DNA of 64,000 bases, from assembly GCA_020544565.1 (NCBI GenBank), contig CP078014.1:1060574-1124573 (forward strand). The letters run 5' to 3'. Made by a program: the position numbers and the translations under genes. Position 1 is the first letter of the stretch; each line of letters starts with the position of its first letter. The notes beneath the pieces are model-generated. The model was not told where the DNA came from and did no database searches. It was given only the letters and a program-made list of their open reading frames with translations. This document shows positions 9,391 to 18,511 of this stretch, piece after piece. The DNA is from Bradyrhizobiaceae bacterium. Lineage in GTDB: Bacteria; Pseudomonadota; Alphaproteobacteria; Rhizobiales; Xanthobacteraceae.

Positions 9391-11139
9391 ATGGCCGAGA
9401 CCTATCCGAGACCCCGATTTGGCGCCCCGCGCGAGCCCGTGGAGAAAAAGAACCCGGGCAGCGGGCTGGTGCGCGTGATCGATTTTACGGCGGGCAGCCA
9501 TGTCCGCGCCGTGGCGCTGCTGATCGTGGTCGGCCTGCTGTTCTTCCTGCCGGGATTTTTCACCATTCCGCCGGTCGATCGCGACGAGGCGCGCTTCGCC
9601 CAGGCCACCAAACAGATGGTGGAGAGCGGCGATTTCGTCGATATCCGCTTCCAGGACGAGGTGCGCTACAAGAAGCCGGTCGGCATCTACTGGATGCAGG
9701 CGGCGGTGGTGGAGACGGCGTCGCGGCTCGGCCTGCCGCGGGCGCAGGTGCGAATCTGGCTGTACCGCGTGCCGTCGCTGATCGGGGCGATTGGCGGGGT
9801 GCTGCTGACCTACTGGGCGGCGCTGGCGTTCGTGACGCGGCGCGGCGCGCTGCTTGCCGGTCTCGTCATGTGCAGCGCCATGCTGCTCGGGGTCGAGGCG
9901 CGGCTCGCCAAGACAGACGCCATGCTGTTCCTGATGACGACGGCGGTGATGGGGGCGATGGCCCATACCTATCTGTCATGGCAGCGCGGCGACGACCTGT
10001 TGCACCCGTCATGGACGTTGCCGGCGGTGTTCTGGACCGCGGTGGCGGGCGGCATCCTGATCAAGGGGCCGCTGATCCTGATGTTCGTGGCGCTGACCGT
10101 CATTCCGCTGGCGATCCTCGACCGCTCGGCGGCCTGGCTGTGGCGGCTGCGGCCGGTGTGGGGCCTGCTGTGGACGCTGGTGCTGGTGCTGCCGTGGTTC
10201 GTCGCCATCTTCCTCAAGGCCGGCGATACGTTCTTCGCCAACTCGCTCGGCGGCGACATGCTGAACAAGGTGACGAGCGCGCAGGAGTCGCATGGCGCGC
10301 CGCCCGGACTCTATTTCCTGCTGTTCTGGCTGACGTTCTGGCCGGGTGCGACGCTGGCCGGGCTGGCGGCGCCCGCGGTGTGGCGGGCGCGGCGCGAGCC
10401 GGCGGTTCAATTCCTGCTGGCGTGGCTGTTGCCGGCGTGGATCGTGTTCGAGATCGTCATCACCAAGCTGCCGCACTACGTGCTGCCGCTCTATCCGGCC
10501 ATCGCCATCCTGATCGTGGGCGTGCTGGAGCGCGGGGTGCTGTCGCAGCAGAAGTGGCTCGTGCGCGGCACCTCGTGGTGGTTCACGATGCCGCTGCTGG
10601 CGTCCAGCGCGGCGATCATCGGGGCCATCGTGCTGTTGCGGCAGCCCGAGTTCCTGGCGTGGCCGTTCGCGGCCGGCGCGCTGATCTTCGGCCTGTTCGC
10701 GTGGTGGCTCTATGACGACGCCCACGCCGAACGCTCGCTGCTCAACGGCATCGGCGCGGCGTGGTTTCTCGCGGTGTGCCTCTATGGCGTGATCGTGCCG
10801 TCGCTGGCGCCACTGTTCCCCAGCGTCCAGGTCGCGCGCGCCTTGCGCAACGTCGAATGCGTCGGGCCGCTCGCCGCGTCGGCGGGATTCCATGAGCCGA
10901 GCCTCGTCTTCATGGTCGGCACCTCGACGGTGCTGACCAACGGATCGGGCGCGGCGGACTTCCTGCTGCAGGGAAGCTGCCGCTTCGCGCTGGTCGAATG
11001 GCGCGAGGAGAGGGCGTTCGCGCAGCGAGCCGAAGCCATCGGCCTGCGCTACAATGTCGGTGCACGCATCGACGGCTACAATTTTTCCCAAGGGCGCCCC
11101 GTCTCCATCGCGATCTTCCGTTCCGAAGGCACGGAGTGA
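9391..11139 (+). CDS. ArnT-like lipid-linked sugar transferase (GT39/GT83)
   Basis: A 582-residue polytopic membrane protein with about ten to twelve hydrophobic segments from residue 40. The first periplasmic loop carries the family signature PPVDRDEARFAQATKQM, whose acidic pair is catalytic in ArnT and protein mannosyltransferases, followed by RYKKPVGIYWMQ. These enzymes move a sugar from undecaprenyl phosphate onto lipid A or another acceptor at the periplasmic face. It heads a tight run with a PAP2 phosphatase (1 base after its stop), a polyprenyl-phosphate glycosyltransferase and a LAB_N protein, which supports lipid A or core decoration. No arnA/arnB homologue is near, so aminoarabinose should not be assumed; rhizobia also use galacturonic acid and mannose. 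Confidence 0.88.
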   Translation: MAETYPRPRFGAPREPVEKKNPGSGLVRVIDFTAGSHVRAVALLIVVGLLFFLPGFFTIPPVDRDEARFAQATKQMVESGDFVDIRFQDEVRYKKPVGIYWMQAAVVETASRLGLPRAQVRIWLYRVPSLIGAIGGVLLTYWAALAFVTRRGALLAGLVMCSAMLLGVEARLAKTDAMLFLMTTAVMGAMAHTYLSWQRGDDLLHPSWTLPAVFWTAVAGGILIKGPLILMFVALTVIPLAILDRSAAWLWRLRPVWGLLWTLVLVLPWFVAIFLKAGDTFFANSLGGDMLNKVTSAQESHGAPPGLYFLLFWLTFWPGATLAGLAAPAVWRARREPAVQFLLAWLLPAWIVFEIVITKLPHYVLPLYPAIAILIVGVLERGVLSQQKWLVRGTSWWFTMPLLASSAAIIGAIVLLRQPEFLAWPFAAGALIFGLFAWWLYDDAHAERSLLNGIGAAWFLAVCLYGVIVPSLAPLFPSVQVARALRNVECVGPLAASAGFHEPSLVFMVGTSTVLTNGSGAADFLLQGSCRFALVEWREERAFAQRAEAIGLRYNVGARIDGYNFSQGRPVSIAIFRSEGTE

Positions 11140-11140
11140 G

Positions 11141-11980
11141 ATGGCGACCGATCGCGACGCGCAGCGCGGCTATGTTGTCGAACTGGGAGTCGCAGTGCAG
11201 CAGTCGGTCGCGCGGCTGGTCCGCGCGCCGTCGCATTCGCGCCGGGCCGAGGCGCGCCGCAGGCTGGCGCGCCGCTGGCTCGGGCTGTCGGTGGCCGCGG
11301 CGGCAGGCATCGCGCTCCTGATGTTCGCCATCGACGTCGCCGTGATCAAGGCCATGCCGCCGCGCGGCGAGGCGGCGTTGTGGCCGCTGCGGATCTTCAC
11401 CGACCTCGCGAAGTCGTCCTATATGCTCGGCGCGCTCGCGGCGGCGCTGATCGTCATTGTTCTGATAACGCCGCGTCTCGGCCCGGCCGTAAAGCCGGTG
11501 CTGATCGCGTTCGGGCTGCGCGTCCAATACGTGTTCTTCTCCGTCCTGTTCGCGAATCTGCTCGCGGAGGTGTTCAAATACGCGATCGGTCGCGGCCGCC
11601 CGTTCGTGGGCGGACAAGCCGATGCCTTCCACTATTCGCACTTCGCCGGCACTCCTGCGTTCGAAAGCCTGCCGTCCGGACATGCGACCACGGCGTTCGC
11701 GCTCGCCTTCGCAGTGTCGTCGGTGTGGCGCAATGCCGGCCCGGCGATGTGGACCTTCGCCGTGCTGATCTGCGTCAGCCGCGTGATCTTGCTCGCGCAT
11801 CACCCGAGCGATGTCGTCGCCGGCGCGCTGACCGGCGTCATCGGCGCGATGGCGGTGCGCTACTGGTTCGCTTCGCGGCGGCTGGCGTTCTCGATCGGCC
11901 GCGACGGCGCCATCGCGGCGCTGCCGGGGCCGCCCGGGCATGCCCTGAAAAGGGTTGCCCGCGAGGCGTTCGCGCCATAA
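11141..11980 (+). CDS. PAP2-family membrane phosphatase
   Basis: 279 residues from the ATG at 11141, preceded by GGAG and starting 1 base after the ArnT-like stop; a longer frame upstream would overlap that gene. It has several membrane helices and the three phosphatase motifs in order: KYAIGRGRP, LPSGHATTAFA, and SRVILLAHHPSD with the catalytic Arg and His. PAP2 enzymes remove phosphate from lipid phosphates such as undecaprenyl pyrophosphate, phosphatidylglycerol phosphate or lipid A. In this cluster it may dephosphorylate lipid A or recycle the polyprenyl carrier. The substrate is inference. Confidence 0.88.
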   Translation: MATDRDAQRGYVVELGVAVQQSVARLVRAPSHSRRAEARRRLARRWLGLSVAAAAGIALLMFAIDVAVIKAMPPRGEAALWPLRIFTDLAKSSYMLGALAAALIVIVLITPRLGPAVKPVLIAFGLRVQYVFFSVLFANLLAEVFKYAIGRGRPFVGGQADAFHYSHFAGTPAFESLPSGHATTAFALAFAVSSVWRNAGPAMWTFAVLICVSRVILLAHHPSDVVAGALTGVIGAMAVRYWFASRRLAFSIGRDGAIAALPGPPGHALKRVAREAFAP

Positions 11981-12036
11981 GAAGCGGTCGCCCGCCGCAG
12001 CCTTGACGGCCTATAGGGCGATCGGATCCATCGAAT

Positions 12037-12792
12037 ATGAACGACCATTCCCCAGCCATCGGCGCGCCGGCCCCCGCCGTCTCGATCGTGGTTCCCGTCC
12101 GCAACGAGCAGGACAATATCGCGCCGCTGATCGCCGAGATCGCGGCGGCGCTGGATGGTCGCTGGGCCTATGAGATCATCTACGTCAACGACGGATCGAC
12201 CGACGCCACCACTGAACGTCTGGCGCAGGAGCGGGGCCGCCGCCCCAATCTGCGCGAGATCCGCCATGCGGCGTCGTGCGGCCAGTCGGCGGCAGTGCGC
12301 ACCGGCATCCGCGCCGCGCGCGGCGGCATCGTCGCCACCCTCGACGGCGACGGCCAGAACAATCCGGCGTTCCTGCCAGACCTGATCGGCGCGATCGAGC
12401 AGGGCGGCGCCAAGGTCGGTCTCGCCGCCGGACAGCGCGTCGGCCGCAAGGACACCGGCTTCAAGAAATTCCAGTCGCGCGTCGCCAACGGCGTGCGCAA
12501 CGCCATCCTGCGCGACGGCACCCGCGATACCGGCTGCGGCCTGAAAGCGCTGCGCCGCGACGTCTTCCTCGCGCTGCCGTATTTCGACGGGCTGCATCGC
12601 TTTCTCCCCGCGCTGGTGCGGCGCGAGGGCTTCGACATCGTCTATGTGGACGTGACCGACCGGCCGCGCCGTTCCGGCGTGTCGAACTACGGGTTCTTCG
12701 ACCGGCTGTGGATCGGCATCATGGATCTCGCCGGCGTGTGGTGGCTGATCCGCCGCAAGAAATCGACCCCCGTGGCGACGGAGGTGGCGTGA
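12037..12792 (+). CDS. Polyprenyl-phosphate glycosyltransferase (DPM1/ArnC-like, GT2)
   Basis: A 251-residue GT2 enzyme with VSIVVPVRNEQDNI at residues 14-27, YVNDGSTDATTE, and the catalytic DGDGQNNPAFLPDL followed by DTGCGLKALRRDVF. It resembles dolichol-phosphate mannose synthase. It lacks the two C-terminal membrane helices of ArnC, so it is probably peripheral. It would load a sugar onto polyprenyl phosphate for the ArnT-like transferase upstream. The stop overlaps the ATG of the LAB_N gene, indicating translational coupling. The pair resembles rhizobial RgtE (polyprenyl-P-galacturonate synthase) with its small partner RgtF; the sugar cannot be read from sequence. Confidence 0.88.
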   Translation: MNDHSPAIGAPAPAVSIVVPVRNEQDNIAPLIAEIAAALDGRWAYEIIYVNDGSTDATTERLAQERGRRPNLREIRHAASCGQSAAVRTGIRAARGGIVATLDGDGQNNPAFLPDLIGAIEQGGAKVGLAAGQRVGRKDTGFKKFQSRVANGVRNAILRDGTRDTGCGLKALRRDVFLALPYFDGLHRFLPALVRREGFDIVYVDVTDRPRRSGVSNYGFFDRLWIGIMDLAGVWWLIRRKKSTPVATEVA

Positions 12793-13130
12793 TGCTGATT
12801 CCTTTCGGGCAGGCGCTCGCCGACTATCTCTACGACGTGTTCGTCGCCAAGTTCGATTTCTGGCTGGCATTCGGCCTGGTCGCGCAACTGCTGTTCACCG
12901 CCCGTTTTCTGGTGCAGTGGATTTCGAGCGAGCGCGCCGGGCAGAGCGTGGTGCCGATGGCGTTCTGGTTCTTCTCGATGGGCGGCGGCGTGATGACGCT
13001 GATCTACGGCATCGCCAAGCGCGAGCCGATCATCATTCTCGGGCAGGCGCTGGCGACGATCATCTACATCCGCAACATCATGCTGATCGTGAAGCATCGG
13101 GCCAAGGGCTCGAAGGTCGAAGAGAGCTGA
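12792..13130 (+). CDS. Lipid A biosynthesis N-terminal domain (LAB_N) membrane protein
   Basis: 112 residues with three hydrophobic helices and the LAB_N signature FTARFLVQWISSERAGQSVVP followed by AFWFFSMGGG. The ATG overlaps the preceding TGA (TGATG). These small proteins accompany polyprenyl-phosphate glycosyltransferases. They have been proposed to help flip the lipid-linked sugar or stabilise the synthase (RgtF-like); that role is inferred from family and context. It is the last gene of the cluster; a palindromic repeat follows. Confidence 0.87.
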   Translation: MLIPFGQALADYLYDVFVAKFDFWLAFGLVAQLLFTARFLVQWISSERAGQSVVPMAFWFFSMGGGVMTLIYGIAKREPIIILGQALATIIYIRNIMLIVKHRAKGSKVEES

Positions 13131-13163
13131 CGCATTTCATATTTTGACTGACGCAGGCTGACC

Positions 13164-13253
13164 CGTCATGGCCGGGCCTTGTCCCGGCCATCCACGTCTT
13201 ATTGCGCTGGAATTCCCAAGACGTGGATGCCCGGCATAAAGCCGGGCATGACG
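13164..13253. repeat. Palindromic repeat between convergent genes
   Basis: Two hairpins, GGCCGGGC...GTCCCGGCC and GCCCGGC-ATAAA-GCCGGGC, sit inside CGTCATGG...CATGACG ends, with inner complementary ATCCACGTCTT/AAGACGTGGAT. It lies between the ends of the LAB_N gene (plus) and metC (minus) and could act as a bidirectional terminator. Confidence 0.88.
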
Positions 13254-13291
13254 AGGGTTGTTGCCGTCTCGATCAAACGGTTTAGCGCCGG

Positions 13292-14488
13292 TCAGATCGC
13301 CGCATCGAACGCCGTGAAGCCGCGCTCCAGATCGGCCTTGAGATCGTCGAGGTTTTCGAGGCCGATGTGGAACCGGAGCGTCGGGCCGCCCGGATTCCAC
13401 GTGGTCGCGGTGCGATAGGACGCGCAGTCAAACGGAATCACCAGGCTTTCGAATCCGCCCCAGGAAAAGCCCATGCCGAACAGCGTGAGCGTATCGAGCA
13501 AGGTGTCCACCGCGGACTGCGGCGCCGGTTTCAGTACGATGCTGAACAGGCCGGTGGCGCCGGTGAAATCCCGTTTCCAGATCGCGTGGCCGGGATCGCT
13601 TTCGAGGGCGGGATAAAGCACCCGCTGCACTTGCGGGCGCGCGGCGAACCAGTTCGCCATATCGAGTGTGGAGCGCTGATGATGGGCGAGGCGCACGGCG
13701 AGTGTGCGGATGCCGCGCAGCGCCAGGAACACGTCGTCGGGGCCGACGCAGACGCCGAGCTGGCGGATCGCCTCGCTGACCAGCGGCCACGCTTCGGTGT
13801 TGGCCGCAATCGTTCCGAACATGATGTCGGAATGGCCGCCGAGATATTTCGTCGCCGCCTGGATGCTGATGTCCACGCCCTGATCGAGCGAGCGGTGAAA
13901 CAGCGGCGTCGCCCAGGTGTTGTCGTCGATCACCAGTGCACCGCGGGCGTGGGCCACGGCGGCGATGGCGGGAATGTCCGGCATCTCGAAGGACTGCGAG
14001 CCGGGTGCTTCGACCATCACCGCTCGGGTGTTGGGCCGGAACAGCGCCGCGATCCCGGCTCCGATCAGCGGATCGAAATAGGTGATCTCCACCCCGTAGC
14101 GCTTGAGCAAAGTATCGCAGAAATTCCGCGTCGGCCGGTATACGCTGTCGATGACGAGAAGGTGATCGCCGGCCTTGAGCACCGCCAGCAACGCCGTGGA
14201 AATCGCCGCGAGGCCGGACGGCGCGAGGCCGACGCCGGCGCATTGCGGCCCTTCCAGCGCCATCAGCGCCTGCTGAAGCGCCCGGGTCGTCGGCGTGCCG
14301 TGACGGCCGTACTGGAACTCGCCGCGATGGGCGTGCAGGTCTTCCGCGGTCGGATAAAGCACTGTCGAGCCGCGCACGATGGGCGGATTGACGAAGCCTT
14401 TCTGCGCCTGCGTGTCGCGGCCCGAGGTGACGAGTTCGGTTTGCGGGGCGAGCGAGGTTGGGGAACGGTCGTCGGTGGATCGCGTCAT
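13292..14488 (-). CDS. metC: Cystathionine beta-lyase
   Basis: 398-residue PLP enzyme of the Cys/Met metabolism family. Recognisable segments are YGRHGTPTTRALQQAL near residue 60, the cofactor-ring region APSGLAAIST, VIDDNTWATP, and the Schiff-base Lys214 in SIQAATKYLGGHSD. The length and these motifs match alphaproteobacterial MetC, which splits cystathionine to homocysteine, pyruvate and ammonia in methionine synthesis. Gamma-synthase or gamma-lyase activity cannot be fully excluded, since the family is close-knit. It is divergent from aapJ. Confidence 0.88.
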   Translation of the reverse strand: MTRSTDDRSPTSLAPQTELVTSGRDTQAQKGFVNPPIVRGSTVLYPTAEDLHAHRGEFQYGRHGTPTTRALQQALMALEGPQCAGVGLAPSGLAAISTALLAVLKAGDHLLVIDSVYRPTRNFCDTLLKRYGVEITYFDPLIGAGIAALFRPNTRAVMVEAPGSQSFEMPDIPAIAAVAHARGALVIDDNTWATPLFHRSLDQGVDISIQAATKYLGGHSDIMFGTIAANTEAWPLVSEAIRQLGVCVGPDDVFLALRGIRTLAVRLAHHQRSTLDMANWFAARPQVQRVLYPALESDPGHAIWKRDFTGATGLFSIVLKPAPQSAVDTLLDTLTLFGMGFSWGGFESLVIPFDCASYRTATTWNPGGPTLRFHIGLENLDDLKADLERGFTAFDAAI

Positions 14489-14604
14489 GAGGGGATTCGC
14501 TGCTGGAAGGGATTCGCGATGGAGAAGGCATCTTGCCGCAGCGCCGGCGGTTGCCTGCGGCGACGCGGCCAGTAAGCTTGAGGGGACAGGCCGGCGTCAA
14601 CCCC

Positions 14605-14634
14605 TTGACCTGCCGCGTCCGCCGTTCTGTTATG
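14605..14634 (+). promoter_or_regulatory. Candidate sigma-70-type promoter of aapJQMP
   Basis: TTGACC at 14605-14610 and TGTTAT at 14629-14634, 18 bases apart, about 100 bases upstream of the aapJ start and directed toward it. Prediction by eye only. Confidence 0.45.
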
Positions 14635-14736
14635 CACAACAGATATTTAGCTGTGGTTCGGCGTGCCTTCCATGCAGCGGTCCCCCTGGCGGGGCGCCGG
14701 CTGCCGCCGCTGCTGCCCATCGTGAAAGGTTCTTCC

Positions 14737-15780
14737 ATGAAACGTGTCCCGCTCGGTGTGATGGCCGCTCTCGCCGCGACGCTGGTGTCCCAATCGGTGT
14801 TGGCGCAGACGGCGGAGAAACCAAAGGATCGCACCACGCTTCAACTGGTGAAGGAGCGGGGCACCCTGTCGTGCGGCGTCAGCCAAGGGCTGCCGGGCTT
14901 TTCTGCGCCCGACGACAAGGGCAACTGGACCGGCTTCGATGTCGATCTGTGCCGCGCCATCGCGGCGGCGGTGCTGAACGACCCGACCAAGGTCAAGTTC
15001 GTTCCGCTGTCGGCCAAGGATCGCTTCACCGCGCTGCAGTCGGGCGAAATCGACGTGCTGGTGCGCAATTCGACCTGGACGCTGTCCCGCGATACCTCGC
15101 TCGGCCTCAACTATACCGGCATCAATTACTATGACGGTCAGGGCTTCCTCGTCCGCAAGTCGCTCAAGGTCAATTCGGCGCTGGAGCTGAGTGGCGCGTC
15201 GATCTGCGTGCAGACCGGGACGACCAATGAGCAAAACATCGCCGACTACTTCAAGGGCAACAACATGAAGTACGAGCTGATCGCGTTCGGTACGGCGGAC
15301 GAGACCGTGAAGGCCTACGAGTCGGGCCGCTGCGACGTGTTCACCTCCGACGTCTCCCAGCTCTACGCCGAGCGCCTCAAGCTTGCCGCGCCGACCGACC
15401 ATGTCGTGCTGCCGGAGGTGATCTCGAAGGAGCCGCTCGGGCCGGCGGTGCGGCACGGCGACGACCAGTGGTTCGACATCGTGAAGTGGACGCTGTTCGC
15501 GATGGTCAACGCCGAGGAATACGCCGTCACCCAGAAGAACGTCGATGACATGGCCAAGTCGAGCAAGCCGGAGCTGAAGCGCATGTTCGGCACCGACGGC
15601 AATCTCGGCGAACAGCTCGGGCTGACCAAGGACTGGGTGACGCGCATCATCAAGGCGGTCGGCAACTACGGCGAGTCGTTCGATCGCAACGTCGGCGCCG
15701 GCTCCAAGCTCCAGATCGCCCGTGGGCTCAACAAGCTGTGGAATCAGGGCGGCATCCAGTACGCGCCGCCGATCCGCTGA
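14737..15780 (+). CDS. aapJ: General L-amino acid ABC transporter, substrate-binding protein
   Basis: 347-residue periplasmic binding protein. The chosen ATG begins a typical Sec signal peptide (MKRVPLGVMAALAATL, cleavage near VLA/QTA); the frame is open further upstream but that would bury the signal. The mature part has the family 3 solute-binding pattern GNWTGFDVDLCRAIAAAVL and DVLVRNSTWTLSRD typical of AapJ. It delivers a broad range of L-amino acids to the AapQ/AapM channel. It is first in the aapJQMP operon, 20 bases before aapQ. Confidence 0.95.
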   Translation: MKRVPLGVMAALAATLVSQSVLAQTAEKPKDRTTLQLVKERGTLSCGVSQGLPGFSAPDDKGNWTGFDVDLCRAIAAAVLNDPTKVKFVPLSAKDRFTALQSGEIDVLVRNSTWTLSRDTSLGLNYTGINYYDGQGFLVRKSLKVNSALELSGASICVQTGTTNEQNIADYFKGNNMKYELIAFGTADETVKAYESGRCDVFTSDVSQLYAERLKLAAPTDHVVLPEVISKEPLGPAVRHGDDQWFDIVKWTLFAMVNAEEYAVTQKNVDDMAKSSKPELKRMFGTDGNLGEQLGLTKDWVTRIIKAVGNYGESFDRNVGAGSKLQIARGLNKLWNQGGIQYAPPIR

Positions 15781-15800
15781 CGCGCCGTCCGGTCTCCGCG

Positions 15801-17006
15801 ATGGACGTCGAATCCCGCAAGCCGCCGCTGCAGATCGCGGCACGGCTGCGCCGCGCGCTGGGCGGGCGGGCCGGGTGGAGCGGCGTCGCGGTCCAGATCG
15901 TGTTCGTCGCGGTCGTGGTCTGGATCGGCTACGAGATCGTCGCCAATGCGCGCGCCAACCTGCAGGCCCAGCGCATCGCGTCGGGATTCGGGTTTCTGTC
16001 GAACACCGCCGGCTTCGCGGTCAGCCAGTCGCTGATTCCGTTCTCGGAGAGCGACAGCTACAGCCGCGTGTTTGTCGTTGGCCTACTCAACACGCTGCTG
16101 GTGTCCATCATCGGCATCGTGGTGGCCACCGTCATCGGCGTGATCGTGGCGCTCGGCCGGCTGTCGCCGAACTGGCTGCTGGCGCGGATCGCCGGCGGCT
16201 ATGTCGAGGTGATCCGCAACCTGCCGCTGCTGTTCCACATCCTTTTCTGGTATCTGGCGGTGCTGGCGACCTTGCCAAACCCGCGGCAGAGCATTTCGCT
16301 GTTCGGCGCAGTGTTTCTCAGCAATCGCGGCCTGGTGGTGCCCGATCCCGCGCCGCAGGCCGCATTCGGCGTCTTCGCCTCGGCTCTCGCCGCCGGCATC
16401 GTCGGGGCGCTGGCGCTACGCGCCTATGCGCGGCACCGCCTGTTCGCCCGCGGCGAGAAGCTGATGATCTGGCCGTTCGTGCTCGGCCTGCTGGTCGGAT
16501 TGCCGCTGCTGGCGGCGGTGTTGTTCGGCGCGCCGGTCGCGTTCGACATGCCGCATCTGCGCGGGTTCAACTTCGTCGGCGGCGCGCGGGTGCTGCCGGA
16601 ATTCGCCGCGCTCACGCTGGCGCTGTCGACCTACACCGCCGCCTTCATCGCCGAGATCGTGCGCGCCGGGCTGCAATCGGTGCCCAAGGGGCAGATGGAA
16701 GCGGGGGCCTCGCTCGGCCTCTCGCGTGGCGAGACGCTGCGGCTGATCGTGATCCCGCAGGCGATGCGCGTCATCCTGCCGCCGCTGACCAACCAGTATC
16801 TCAATCTCACCAAGAATTCCTCGCTGGCGGTGGCGATCGGCTATCCCGATCTGTTCTCGGTGTTCGCCGGCACCACGCTGAGTCAGACCGGGCAGGCGGT
16901 GGAGATCATCGCGCTGACCATGGGCGTGTACCTGCTGATCTCGCTGGTCACCAGCGCGCTCATGAGCTTCTACGGCTGGCGCCTGAACCGGAGCCTCGCC
17001 GCATGA
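15801..17006 (+). CDS. aapQ: General L-amino acid ABC transporter, permease AapQ
   Basis: 401-residue inner-membrane permease. The start used (ATG 15801) lies just after the aapJ stop; an earlier in-frame ATG at 15738 would overlap aapJ. An N-terminal membrane helix is followed by the HisM/GlnP-type permease fold, split by a loop region, and the EAA motif near the C-terminus (QMEAGASLGLSRGETLRLIVIPQAMR) that contacts the ATPase. Its last bases overlap the start of aapM (ATGA), so the two channel halves are probably translationally coupled. Confidence 0.93.
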   Translation: MDVESRKPPLQIAARLRRALGGRAGWSGVAVQIVFVAVVVWIGYEIVANARANLQAQRIASGFGFLSNTAGFAVSQSLIPFSESDSYSRVFVVGLLNTLLVSIIGIVVATVIGVIVALGRLSPNWLLARIAGGYVEVIRNLPLLFHILFWYLAVLATLPNPRQSISLFGAVFLSNRGLVVPDPAPQAAFGVFASALAAGIVGALALRAYARHRLFARGEKLMIWPFVLGLLVGLPLLAAVLFGAPVAFDMPHLRGFNFVGGARVLPEFAALTLALSTYTAAFIAEIVRAGLQSVPKGQMEAGASLGLSRGETLRLIVIPQAMRVILPPLTNQYLNLTKNSSLAVAIGYPDLFSVFAGTTLSQTGQAVEIIALTMGVYLLISLVTSALMSFYGWRLNRSLAA

Positions 17007-18502
17007 CCGAGCGCTCCGCTGCTTTCGTTCGCCAGAACCTGGTGGAGCCGCGCGACGCGCCGGTGCGGACCACCGGCGTCATCGGTTTCGCGCGCGAGCG
17101 GTTGTTCAACTCGCCGCTGAACATCATGCTCACGCTGGTGAGCGCGGCGCTGCTGTGGCTTCTTATCGCACCGCTGGTGCAATTCATGCTGCTCGATGCG
17201 GTGTGGACCGGCAGCGACCGCAACGCCTGTCTCGAGAGCAATGTGGGGCGCACCGTGGGCGCGTGCTGGCCGTTCGTGCAGGCCAAGCTCGATCAGTTCA
17301 TCTACGGTTTCTATCCGGCGGAGGAACGCTGGCGCGTCAATCTCACTTTCGCGCTCGGCGCGCTGCTGCTGCTGCCGCTGCTGATCCCGCGCGCGCCGGC
17401 CAAGGCGCTCAACTCCGGCCTGTTCTTCGCGGCCTATCCGGTGATCGGATTTTTCCTGCTGCGCGGCGGCGGCCTGCGCGGCTTCGCGGTGAGCTGGATC
17501 GCCGATCTCGGATCGGGACTGGCATCGAGCATTGCCGACGCCGGCGCGCGGCTCGCGGCGTTCGGTCCGCTGCTGGCATGGCTCGGGAGGGCCATCGCCT
17601 TGATCGGGCAGGGGCTCGGCTGGCTGGTATGGCCCTTCGAGGCGTTGCGCGATTATTTCGACCGCTTTCATTCGCCGCTGTGGGCGGATGTCGCGACCAC
17701 CGCCGTCGTGGTGTCGCTGCTGGCGTTTTTTCTCGCCGGCGGAGTTCGTAACGGCTGGCGGGCGCTGATCCGCACCGCTGCGATCTTCGCCGGCATCGCC
17801 GCCGTCATCGCCGTCATGGGCCTCGACAAGGGCGGACTGCCGATCGTGGACACGCGGCAATGGGGCGGCCTCTTGGTGACGCTGGTGGTGTCGGTGTCCG
17901 GCATCGTGACGTCGATGCCGGTCGGCATCGCGCTGGCGCTGGGCCGCCGCTCGACCATCCCGCTGATCCGCGTGGCCTCGATCGCCTTCATCGAATTCTG
18001 GCGCGGCGTGCCGCTGATCACGGTGCTGTTCTTCGCCACCTACATGCTGCCGCTGTTCCTGCCGGGGAACTTCACCATCGATGGCCTCGTGCGCGTGCTG
18101 ATCGGCATCGCGCTGTTCGCCGGCGCCTACAACGCCGAGGTCATCCGCGGCGGCCTGCAGGCGGTGCCGCGCGGGCAGGCGGAGGCGGCGAGCGCGCTCG
18201 GGCTGTCCTACTGGAAGACCATGGGTCTCATCGTCATGCCGCAGGCGCTGCGCCATGTCATCCCCGGCCTCGTCAACAGTTTCATCGCGCTGTTCAAGGA
18301 CACCACGCTGGTGCTGATCGTCGCGATCTTCGATCTGCTCGGCCAGCTGCGCGCTTCGTTCGCCGATCCGAACTGGGCGACGCCGACGACGCTGTTCACC
18401 GGCTTCGCCTTCACCGGCATGATCTACTTCGTCTTCTGCTTTGCCATGTCGCGTTATTCGCTGTTCGTCGAGCGGCGTCTCAATGCTCACAGGAACGCGT
18501 GA
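17003..18502 (+). CDS. aapM: General L-amino acid ABC transporter, permease AapM
   Basis: 499-residue permease starting at the ATG that overlaps the aapQ stop. The N-terminal half holds extra hydrophobic segments before the conserved permease domain. That domain ends with the EAA loop (QAEAASALGLSYWKTMGLIVMPQALRH, about residues 390-416). It is longer than AapQ because of a roughly 100-residue hydrophobic stretch around residues 160-250, typical of Bradyrhizobium-type AapM but longer than in Rhizobium leguminosarum as I recall it. It forms the translocation pore with AapQ. The same frame is open upstream through all of aapQ, which is a GC-bias effect. Confidence 0.92.
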   Translation: MTERSAAFVRQNLVEPRDAPVRTTGVIGFARERLFNSPLNIMLTLVSAALLWLLIAPLVQFMLLDAVWTGSDRNACLESNVGRTVGACWPFVQAKLDQFIYGFYPAEERWRVNLTFALGALLLLPLLIPRAPAKALNSGLFFAAYPVIGFFLLRGGGLRGFAVSWIADLGSGLASSIADAGARLAAFGPLLAWLGRAIALIGQGLGWLVWPFEALRDYFDRFHSPLWADVATTAVVVSLLAFFLAGGVRNGWRALIRTAAIFAGIAAVIAVMGLDKGGLPIVDTRQWGGLLVTLVVSVSGIVTSMPVGIALALGRRSTIPLIRVASIAFIEFWRGVPLITVLFFATYMLPLFLPGNFTIDGLVRVLIGIALFAGAYNAEVIRGGLQAVPRGQAEAASALGLSYWKTMGLIVMPQALRHVIPGLVNSFIALFKDTTLVLIVAIFDLLGQLRASFADPNWATPTTLFTGFAFTGMIYFVFCFAMSRYSLFVERRLNAHRNA

Positions 18503-18511
18503 GTTGAAACC

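Noticed and set aside
14489..14736. SAM riboswitch upstream of metC
   Set aside because: No SAM-II or SAM/SAH core sequence is seen in the metC leader on the minus strand.
15722..17002. In-frame extension of aapM back through all of aapQ
   Set aside because: The reading is out of frame with aapQ and lacks membrane or family features; aapM starts at the ATG overlapping the aapQ stop.
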